Source: Fusobacterium sp.
GTDB lineage: Bacteria > Fusobacteriota > Fusobacteriia > Fusobacteriales > Fusobacteriaceae
Direction of reading: 5' to 3'
NCBI GenBank assembly: GCA_020024855.1
Contig: JAHHTB010000088.1
Span: 1 to 7,221, forward strand
Length of the DNA: 7,221 bases
Shown: positions 1-5,731 of the stretch, piece by piece
Layout of the letters: every line of letters starts with the position of its first letter
Position numbering within the stretch: the first letter of the stretch is position 1
Translations under genes and position numbers: made by a program
The notes under the pieces: generated by a model
The model's database searches: none
The model's input: only the letters and a program-made list of their open reading frames with translations
What the model was told of the DNA's origin: nothing

Positions 1-52
1 TATATTAGGGATAATAATTGCTTCTTTAATACAACTGATATTAAATATTTAA
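1..52 (+). CDS. C-terminal end of a hydrophobic (probably membrane) protein, partial
   Basis: Reading from base 2, an open frame encodes 16 residues and ends at TAA 50-52. The residues are almost all hydrophobic (ILGIIIASLIQLILNI), as expected for the last membrane helix of an integral membrane protein. A strong + strand terminator begins 11 bases after the stop, which supports a real gene ending here. The rest of the gene is outside the window, so no family can be assigned. It converges with rpsT and is not part of the downstream operon. The tract is short, so a chance open frame in AT-rich DNA remains possible. Confidence 0.5.
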   Translation, partial: ILGIIIASLIQLILNI

Positions 53-63
53 TAAGTAGTATG

Positions 64-96
64 GCTGTTACAAATAAAAAATGTAACAGCTTTTTT
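64..96 (+). terminator. Rho-independent terminator of the upstream + strand gene
   Basis: A perfect 9-bp inverted repeat, GCTGTTACA (64-72) and TGTAACAGC (82-90), encloses a 9-nt A-rich loop and is followed directly by six T (91-96). It lies 11 nt after the stop codon at 50-52. It ends transcription before the convergent rpsT gene. Confidence 0.88.
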
Positions 97-105
97 ATTT
101 TGTAC

Positions 106-143
106 AAAAAAGAAAAAAGCCGAATATATTTAATATATTCGGC
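106..143 (-). terminator. Rho-independent terminator of rpsT
   Basis: An 11-bp perfect stem pairs 119-129 (beginning GCCGAATATA) with 133-143, around a 3-nt loop. On the - strand the stem is followed by T6-C-T6 (complement of 106-118), a classic termination tract. It lies about 35 nt past the rpsT stop. The + strand side after the stem (ATTTCTTTGTTTT) is also T-rich, so the hairpin might act weakly in both directions. Confidence 0.88.
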
Positions 144-176
144 ATTTCTTTGTTTTGAAAATTTAGTCAACAAGAA

Positions 177-437
177 TTATAAAGCGTTAACTTTAGCTGC
201 TAATCTAGCTTTTTTTCTAGAAGCTGTATTTTTCTTTAATACACCTTTAGTAACTGCTTTGTCGAATTCTTTGTAAGCAACTGTTAAAGCTGCCTTAGCT
301 GCTTCAACATCTGTAGTTTCAACTGCTGCTAAAACTTTTTTAGTCATAGTTTTAACTCTAGTTTTTACTGCTTGATTTCTCACTCTGTTTCTCTCGTTGA
401 TTAATACTCTCTTTTTAGCTGATTTTGAGTTTGCCAA
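177..437 (-). CDS. rpsT: 30S ribosomal protein S20
   Basis: This 86-aa basic protein is S20, which binds 16S rRNA early in assembly of the small subunit. The N-terminus MANSKSAKKR followed by an Asn/Arg-rich helix, the central KTMTKKVLAAV segment and the C-terminal KKNTASRKKARLA segment are typical of the family. The length matches the usual 85-90 residues. The start is TTG (435-437, complement), fixed by a perfect AGGAGG eight bases upstream. The next Met is residue 31, too far in to be the start. S20 of E. coli also starts at UUG, and that weak start takes part in its translational autoregulation (established knowledge); the same logic here is inference. The gene is monocistronic, transcribed away from the helicase operon, with its own promoter and terminator. 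Confidence 0.97.
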   Translation of the reverse strand: MANSKSAKKRVLINERNRVRNQAVKTRVKTMTKKVLAAVETTDVEAAKAALTVAYKEFDKAVTKGVLKKNTASRKKARLAAKVNAL

Positions 438-560
438 ATTAAAAACCTCCTAATGATTATAAATAAAATAAAAATATTTTTGGTAACTTATTTTATAATG
501 GTCTTAAAATTTAACAGGTAAGATCTATAAAAGAGAGACACATATCTAAAACAATGGACC
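438..560 (-). other. rpsT 5' leader, about 120 nt
   Basis: This is the stretch between the predicted transcription start and the UUG codon. It contains no ORF that I would call. The first leader bases GGTC (560-557) are complementary to GACC at 503-500 on the same transcript, and an A5T/AT5 palindrome lies at 470-481. These pairings are short and AT-rich, so no defined riboswitch or known S20-binding fold is claimed. A leader this long on a UUG-initiated S20 gene is compatible with autogenous control. Confidence 0.4.
446..451 (-). promoter_or_regulatory. Ribosome binding site fixing the UUG start of rpsT
   Basis: On the - strand this reads AGGAGG, a full Shine-Dalgarno match, with an 8-nt T/A spacer to the TTG at 437-435. 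No ATG or GTG at a suitable distance competes, so this site decides the start. Confidence 0.9.
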
Positions 561-566
561 AAAGAT

Positions 567-594
567 ATTATATCATAAAAATATGAAATGTAAA
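567..594 (-). promoter_or_regulatory. Predicted sigma-70-type promoter of rpsT (extended -10)
   Basis: On the - strand there is TTTACA (-35, 594-589), a 16-bp spacer and a consensus TATAAT (-10, 572-567) preceded by TGA, giving an extended -10 (TGnTATAAT). Transcription would begin near 559-560, at a GG. This gives rpsT an untranslated leader of about 120 nt. A second, poorer -10 (TATAAA, 497-492 on the - strand) lacks a convincing -35. Strength and position fit a ribosomal protein gene; the start site itself is inferred. Confidence 0.7.
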
Positions 595-616
595 AGGAAA
601 AAATAAAAAAGAGTAT

Positions 617-645
617 CTATTTTTTAAAAAAAAGGTTATTATATA
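617..645 (+). promoter_or_regulatory. Weak candidate promoter for the helicase operon
   Basis: TATATA at 640-645 (overlapping TATTAT at 637-642) could serve as a -10 about 40 bases before the ATG. At the 17-bp spacing the -35 position reads CTATTT, a poor match. A-rich tracts at 592-611, between the divergent genes, could help polymerase binding. In DNA this AT-rich such matches are common, so the call is tentative. Confidence 0.3.
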
Positions 646-685
646 AGCTGAATAAATTTTGAAATTTTATTAGAGAGGATTTCTT

Positions 686-3130
686 ATGAATATAGAAGAA
701 AAAATTTCTCTAGAAGCTAGAGAAAAAATAGCTTTTGAGATTAGTGAATCTGGTGGAAACGAAGTATTCTTTCGTGGAATCCTTGATGAAAATAAAATAG
801 TGAATGAAGTAGAAGTTATTGCCAAAGGAAATAAATATAGTGTTCCTGCTATTTTAAAAAGGATGAAAAAAAATGAAATTATTATTCACAATCATCCATC
901 AGGGTATCTTTATCCATCTGATGCAGATGTTGAAGTAGCATCAATTTTTGCAAATAGAATGGATGGTGGTTCATATATTATAGATAATAATGTAGAAAAT
1001 ATATATGTAATTACAGAAGCATATTTTGAAGAAAATAAAAAAATAGATATAAAACCTTATTTTGAAAGAAATGGAATTTTGGCTCAGTATTTTAAAGAAT
1101 TTGAATATAGAGATGAACAACTCCATATGGCTGAACATATTGAAAAAGGTCTTAATGATGAAAAAAAAATTATTGTAGAAGCTGGAACAGGAACAGGGAA
1201 GACTCTTGCTTATCTTATTCCGAGTATACAATGGGCTATTGAAAATGAAAAGAAAGTTATCATATCTACAAATACAATAAATTTACAAGAGCAACTTTTA
1301 AATAAAGACATTCCTATTGTAAAAAAAATTATGTCAAAAGATTTTAAATATCTTTTAGTTAAGGGAAGAGGGAATTTTTTATGCAATAGAAAACATGCTA
1401 ATCTTCTTTCAATGAAGCCAACTGATGTAGAAGAATTTTCAGATGATCAAAAAAGACAGTTTGAAGCTCTAATAAATTGGGGGAAAGAAACAAAAACAGG
1501 AGATAAATCAGAACTTTATTTTGAAGTTGATTATTCTGTTTGGGAACATTTTCAAAGTGAAACAGATATTTGTGCAGGAGCAAGATGTCCTTATAAAAGT
1601 GAATGTTTCTTTTTGAAATCAAGAGAAGAAAAGAAAAAAGCAGATATTTTAATTGCGAATCATCATATATTTTTCTCAGATCTTGCCATAAGAAAAGAGA
1701 TAGGTTTTAATACAGATTATTCTATTTTACCTGAATATGGTCTTGTTGTTTTTGATGAGGCTCATAATATTCAAAAAGTAGCAAGAGATTATTTTTCTTA
1801 TGAAGTATCAAAATATGGATTTACAAAAGCAATGAATCAGATACTTAATGTCCTTAGTAAAAAGAAAAATAAGGGACAGCTTGAAGTTTTACTTCAATAT
1901 TTAAAAAAGAAAAATTATGAAGATAAAGAGATGGTTGAAAAACTTTTAGAAAATGATGTAAGAATAAATCACAGTAATCTTTTTAAATCAGGACGTGATT
2001 ATTTTGATCGTTTAATAGAAATCTTTTCAAAAGGACAGATTGGAAGTGTAAGTTTTAGAATAAAGAGAGATGAAATAATGACATCATCTTTTTACAGTAT
2101 GCTTAATGATGTAAACGAAAATTTTACTTTAGAATTTAATACATATCTTCGTACAGTTAGAAAAGCCATAGCTATTTTAAAGGATACAGAAGATAATGAT
2201 GGAATTATAAATGATTTTATAAAGTATGTTGAAAGATTAGAAACATTTTTTGAGAATTTTAAGTTTATAAATAGTCTTGATGATGAGGAATTTATTTATT
2301 GGGTTGAAGTAAATAATAAAAAAAATAACTCTAAATTAGTTGCTACTCCTCTTCAGATAGATGATGAATTAAATGAAAATCTTTATTCAAATTTAAAGCA
2401 ACTTATATTTACATCAGCAACAATAGCTGTTGAAAATAATTTTGATTATTTTAAAAAATCAATAGGATTAGAAGAGGAAACATACAATAAAATAATAGCT
2501 TCTCCTTTTGATTATGACAGACAGATGAAAGTTTATATTCCTAGTGGTCTTCCTGATCCAAATGATAGAAATTTTTTAGATGAGATAGAACCTCTTTTAA
2601 AGAAAATGATTTTAAAAACAAGGGGAAGAACTTTCGTTCTATTTACATCATATAAATCTTTAAATTATATGTACTATATGTTAAGAGATGAACTTGAAGA
2701 AAATGGAATAAACTTTTTTATTCAAGGAATGTATCCAAGGACAAAACTTGTTGAGATGTTTAAAAATAGTGATGCACCTGTTCTTTTTGGAACTGATTCT
2801 TTCTGGGAGGGTGTTGATGTTAAGGGAGAAAAACTTGTATCAGTTATAATAGTAAAGCTCCCATTTAAAGTTCCAAGTGATCCAGTAACAGAAGCAATAA
2901 TTGAAACTTATGAACTTCAAGGGAAAAATCCTTTTATAGAGTATCAAATTCCTGAATCAGTAATAAAATTTAAACAAGGAATAGGACGTCTTATTAGAAG
3001 TAAAGAAGACAGAGGTATTATAACTATTTTAGATAATAGAATTGTTACAAAACGATATGGAAAATACTTTTTAGATAGTATACCAACGAAAAATATAATT
3101 ACAATAGATCAGAATGAAATTATAAGCTAA
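686..3130 (+). CDS. JAMM (RadC/JAB-like) domain fused to DinG/XPD-family Fe-S helicase
   Basis: This is an 814-aa two-part protein. Residues about 10-115 form a JAMM/MPN-type domain: the glutamate of NEVFFRG (E26), then H68-N-H70-P-S-G, S78 and D81, exactly HxHx7Sx2D. Residues about 138-814 form a superfamily 2 helicase of the DinG/XPD type: Q-motif-like YRDEQ (141-145), Walker A AGTGTGKT (166-173), four cysteines C233, C296, C301 and C307 placed as in the Fe-S domain, DEAH (357-360), FTSAT (575-579), motif V around GTDSFWEGVD (702-711) and motif VI QGIGRLIR (764-771). DinG enzymes are 5'-3' DNA helicases that resolve R-loops and other structures. The JAMM half predicts zinc binding; its activity is unknown. 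The ATG follows AGAGGAT by 7 nt, with an in-frame TAG at 671-673. It is probably the first gene of the operon. The helicase assignment is firm; the role of the fusion is inference. Confidence 0.93.
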   Translation: MNIEEKISLEAREKIAFEISESGGNEVFFRGILDENKIVNEVEVIAKGNKYSVPAILKRMKKNEIIIHNHPSGYLYPSDADVEVASIFANRMDGGSYIIDNNVENIYVITEAYFEENKKIDIKPYFERNGILAQYFKEFEYRDEQLHMAEHIEKGLNDEKKIIVEAGTGTGKTLAYLIPSIQWAIENEKKVIISTNTINLQEQLLNKDIPIVKKIMSKDFKYLLVKGRGNFLCNRKHANLLSMKPTDVEEFSDDQKRQFEALINWGKETKTGDKSELYFEVDYSVWEHFQSETDICAGARCPYKSECFFLKSREEKKKADILIANHHIFFSDLAIRKEIGFNTDYSILPEYGLVVFDEAHNIQKVARDYFSYEVSKYGFTKAMNQILNVLSKKKNKGQLEVLLQYLKKKNYEDKEMVEKLLENDVRINHSNLFKSGRDYFDRLIEIFSKGQIGSVSFRIKRDEIMTSSFYSMLNDVNENFTLEFNTYLRTVRKAIAILKDTEDNDGIINDFIKYVERLETFFENFKFINSLDDEEFIYWVEVNNKKNNSKLVATPLQIDDELNENLYSNLKQLIFTSATIAVENNFDYFKKSIGLEEETYNKIIASPFDYDRQMKVYIPSGLPDPNDRNFLDEIEPLLKKMILKTRGRTFVLFTSYKSLNYMYYMLRDELEENGINFFIQGMYPRTKLVEMFKNSDAPVLFGTDSFWEGVDVKGEKLVSVIIVKLPFKVPSDPVTEAIIETYELQGKNPFIEYQIPESVIKFKQGIGRLIRSKEDRGIITILDNRIVTKRYGKYFLDSIPTKNIITIDQNEIIS

Positions 3131-3145
3131 AATTATGGAGGAATT

Positions 3146-5218
3146 ATGAAGAAATTCAAACTTTTCGGTTTTAAATTTATATGTAAACTGGAAAAAGAAA
3201 ATAAAGATGATGTTAAAGTATATTCAGAGTCTTATAATCTTAAAGAAAAAGTAATATATATTCTTCTTATTATGGCAGTATTATCATTTAGTGCAAAGTT
3301 TCATCTTTTTTTCAACCATAATAGTTACAAAAAAGGAAGTATAGTAAAAGAAGATATATATGCTCCAAGAACAATAAAATATAATGATATTGCAAAAAGG
3401 GAAGCAATAATAGAAGAACTTATACTTACTTCTAAGAAAGAATATATTTATGTTCCAGAAGTTGAAGCCTCTCATTATAACGGAATGAAAAACTTTTATG
3501 ATCAGATTATTTCTTTAAAAAAAGGAACAAAGATAGATTTTAACTATAAAATAATAGAGGAAAATCTTGAAAAAGAGATAAATAAAAATTTAGTAAAAGA
3601 TATTTCGGATTTAAGTACAAAAAAAGTTACAGTTCAAAGAGATAAACTTTTAAATTTACTTACTGAAATATACAAAAGTGGAGTAGTAAAAGAAGATGGA
3701 ATTATAACAATAAAAGATGAAGAAAGAGAAAAAATAGAAAAATTAACTTCTTTAGAGCAAAAAGTTTTACATACTTTTATTGTACCAAATTATATTTTTG
3801 ATAAAGAAAAAACAAAAGAAGAAATAGAAAAGAAAACTTCTAAAATAGGTGAGCAGATAATAGAAATTCCAGTAGGAAGTATTGTTGCTAAAAAAGGTGA
3901 AGTATTGAGTGAAAAGAAAATAGAATTATTAAGTGCTGTAGGAATATATTCCTATAGTGAAAGTATAGCAAGATTAATGATGAATCTTATGTATCTTATA
4001 CTAATATCATTTATTTCTTATCAAGTACTTTATAGAATATTTAGAAGTGAAATTCTTAAAAAGAATGTTTATAGAGCAGTATTAATTTTAATAACAGGTT
4101 CTTTTTTTATTCTAAGATTTTTAAGTAATGAATATATGTTTTTAGTTCCTTTTGAAGTTGTGTTCTTTATGCTTGGAATATTAATAAATCCTAGATTTGC
4201 TTTTGCAATGACTTTGATTTCTCTAGGTTTTTTAATGCCAATTTTAGATTATAATTTAATATATTTTTTTGTATATTTCTTTGCTGTTGTATTTGGAACA
4301 ATTCTTTTAAAAGATATTAAAACAAGATCACAATTAATAAATTTAGGAGTACAGCTTTCAATTGTAAAATTTATATTATTTTTTATTTTAAGTTATTTTA
4401 TAGATACAATGAATGTTTCAGTTGTAGTAAAAGCTGGACAAATTATAATAGCTGGAGTTCTTTCTGGAATGGTAAGTATAGCTTTTGTTCCTTATTTTGA
4501 AAGAACATTTAATATATTAACAAGATTTAAACTTCTTGAACTTGGAGATCTTTCACACCCACTTCTTCGTGATCTTTCAGTTAAGACACCAGGAACTTTT
4601 TATCATTCGATGATGGTTGCAACTCTTTCAGAAGTAGCTGCAGATGCAATAGGTGCAGATTCAATTTTTGCAAGAGTAGCTTCTTATTATCATGACATTG
4701 GAAAAATGAAAAGACCTAAGTTTTATGTAGAAAATCAAGAGGGGGGAGTAAATCCACACAATGCAATATCTCCATTCCTTAGTGCTTTAATAATTATTGC
4801 CCATACAAAAGAGGGGGCAGAGCTAGGAAAAGAGTATAAAATTCCGAAAGAGATTAGAGATATAATGTATGAACATCAAGGAACAACACTTCTTGCATAT
4901 TTCTATAATAAAGCAAAACAAATAGATGAAAATGTTCAAGAGGAAGATTTTAGATATACAGGTCCAAAACCAAGAACAAAAGAATCAGCTATAATTATGC
5001 TTGCTGACTCAATAGAAGCAGCAGTAAGAAGTCTAGATGAAAAAACTCCTATTACAATAGAAGCTATGATAAGAAAAATAATAGCAGGAAAAATGGGAGA
5101 TGGACAACTTTCAGATGCTGATTTAACATTTAAAGAGATTGAAACTATTATAAAAGTATTCACAAAAACTCTTATGGGAATACATCATGTTAGAATAAAA
5201 TATCCAGGACAAAAATAA
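3146..5218 (+). CDS. pgpH: PgpH-type 7TMR-HDED/HD membrane phosphodiesterase (cyclic di-AMP hydrolase family)
   Basis: This 690-aa integral membrane protein should cleave cyclic di-AMP to pApA in the cytoplasm, as characterised PgpH proteins do. Domains in order: a basic tail (1-34); a membrane anchor (about 35-52); an extracytoplasmic 7TMR-HDED domain (about 53-272) with charged helices and VPEVE and AKKGEVLSE segments; seven hydrophobic segments (about 274-448); and a cytoplasmic HD domain (about 465-690). HD-domain metal-ligand candidates are all visible: H487 in FYHSMM, H516-D517 in the HDIGK motif, H553, H577 in EHQGT and D621 in LADSIEA. Length is normal for the family. The ATG follows TGGAGG with a short 4-nt spacer and lies 15 nt after the helicase stop, in the same frame. 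ybeY follows, the usual partner in low-GC bacteria. Substrate is assigned by family, not by residues unique to c-di-AMP. Confidence 0.93.
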   Translation: MKKFKLFGFKFICKLEKENKDDVKVYSESYNLKEKVIYILLIMAVLSFSAKFHLFFNHNSYKKGSIVKEDIYAPRTIKYNDIAKREAIIEELILTSKKEYIYVPEVEASHYNGMKNFYDQIISLKKGTKIDFNYKIIEENLEKEINKNLVKDISDLSTKKVTVQRDKLLNLLTEIYKSGVVKEDGIITIKDEEREKIEKLTSLEQKVLHTFIVPNYIFDKEKTKEEIEKKTSKIGEQIIEIPVGSIVAKKGEVLSEKKIELLSAVGIYSYSESIARLMMNLMYLILISFISYQVLYRIFRSEILKKNVYRAVLILITGSFFILRFLSNEYMFLVPFEVVFFMLGILINPRFAFAMTLISLGFLMPILDYNLIYFFVYFFAVVFGTILLKDIKTRSQLINLGVQLSIVKFILFFILSYFIDTMNVSVVVKAGQIIIAGVLSGMVSIAFVPYFERTFNILTRFKLLELGDLSHPLLRDLSVKTPGTFYHSMMVATLSEVAADAIGADSIFARVASYYHDIGKMKRPKFYVENQEGGVNPHNAISPFLSALIIIAHTKEGAELGKEYKIPKEIRDIMYEHQGTTLLAYFYNKAKQIDENVQEEDFRYTGPKPRTKESAIIMLADSIEAAVRSLDEKTPITIEAMIRKIIAGKMGDGQLSDADLTFKEIETIIKVFTKTLMGIHHVRIKYPGQK

Positions 5219-5237
5219 TTGTAATATTATGTAATAA

Positions 5238-5242
5238 AGGAG
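5238..5242 (+). promoter_or_regulatory. Ribosome binding site fixing the UUG start of ybeY
   Basis: AGGAG within AAAGGAGA sits 6 nt before the TTG at 5249-5251. An in-frame TAA at 5222-5224 rules out a start further upstream than this short gap, and the first internal Met is residue 65, inside the conserved core. Confidence 0.85.
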
Positions 5243-5248
5243 AAAAAA

Positions 5249-5716
5249 TTGAAAATTAATTTAGATTTAGGAATTAATATTGATACTTATGAAAATGAGA
5301 TTAATTTTGAAGAAGTTGAAAAATATGTAACAGAAGTTTTAAATAGAGAATATTCAAGTGATAAAGAAGTTTATGTATCAGTTCTTTTAACAGGAAATGA
5401 TGAGATACAAAATGTTAATAGAGATTTTAGAGGAAAAGATATGCCAACAGATGTAATATCTTTTGCATATCATGATAATGATGAGGGAGATACAGGAATT
5501 TTTGATACCCTTGGTGATATAATTATATCTCTTGAAAGAGTAGATGAACAAAGAAAAGACTATAACCACTCATTTAAAAGAGAATTTTATTATGTACTAA
5601 CTCATGGACTTCTTCACCTGTTGGGGTATGACCATATGGAAGAGGAAGAAAAGAAAATTATGAGAGCTAAGGAAGAAGAAATCCTAACTCATTATGGATA
5701 TACAAGAGACATTTAA
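5249..5716 (+). CDS. ybeY: Endoribonuclease YbeY (rRNA maturation factor)
   Basis: This 155-aa protein is YbeY, a zinc-dependent single-strand endoribonuclease involved in 16S rRNA 3'-end maturation and ribosome quality control. The family signature is present: NRDFRGKDMPTDVISF (57-72), LGDIIIS (88-94) and the metal site HGLLHLLGYDH, with ligands H119, H123 and H129 (HxxxHxxxxxH). Length is normal. It starts at TTG behind a good Shine-Dalgarno site, 30 nt after pgpH, and is cotranscribed with it by spacing. The unusual start may keep its output below that of its neighbours, which is inference. No internal damage is seen. The C-terminal tail (131-145) is a highly charged Glu/Lys helix. Confidence 0.96.
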   Translation: MKINLDLGINIDTYENEINFEEVEKYVTEVLNREYSSDKEVYVSVLLTGNDEIQNVNRDFRGKDMPTDVISFAYHDNDEGDTGIFDTLGDIIISLERVDEQRKDYNHSFKREFYYVLTHGLLHLLGYDHMEEEEKKIMRAKEEEILTHYGYTRDI

Positions 5717-5731
5717 AATAGGTGAAAAATT

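Noticed and set aside
61..276. A 71-codon + strand reading frame running from the terminator into rpsT
   Set aside because: It begins inside the terminator hairpin, has no ribosome binding site and runs antisense to rpsT; it is a by-chance frame.
492..521. A second promoter for rpsT (TATAAA at 497-492, TTACCT at 521-516 on the - strand)
   Set aside because: The -35 match is poor with an 18-bp spacer; TATA-like strings are frequent in this AT-rich gap.
438..685. A riboswitch, small RNA or CRISPR-like repeat in the divergent intergenic region
   Set aside because: No repeated units, no strong GC-containing stems and no recognisable riboswitch core were seen; only A/T tracts and short palindromes.
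971..1622. Two - strand reading frames (971-1231 and 1398-1622) inside the helicase gene
   Set aside because: Their Phe/Ile/Tyr/Lys-rich translations are what antisense of AT-rich coding DNA gives; no family features are visible and the + strand protein is clearly real.
3128..3160. The helicase and pgpH are in the same reading frame with only five sense codons between TAA and ATG, hinting at read-through fusion
   Set aside because: The TAA is clean, pgpH has its own GGAGG and ATG, and the basic tail plus anchor is a normal PgpH N-terminus; the shared frame is likely chance.
3284..3475. A - strand reading frame inside pgpH
   Set aside because: Low-complexity Phe/Tyr translation antisense to the 7TMR-HDED region; no start signal.
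4936..5163. A - strand reading frame inside the HD domain of pgpH, with a Ser/Ile-rich translation
   Set aside because: Antisense of a conserved HD-domain region; no ribosome site, and the overlapping + strand frame carries the catalytic motifs.
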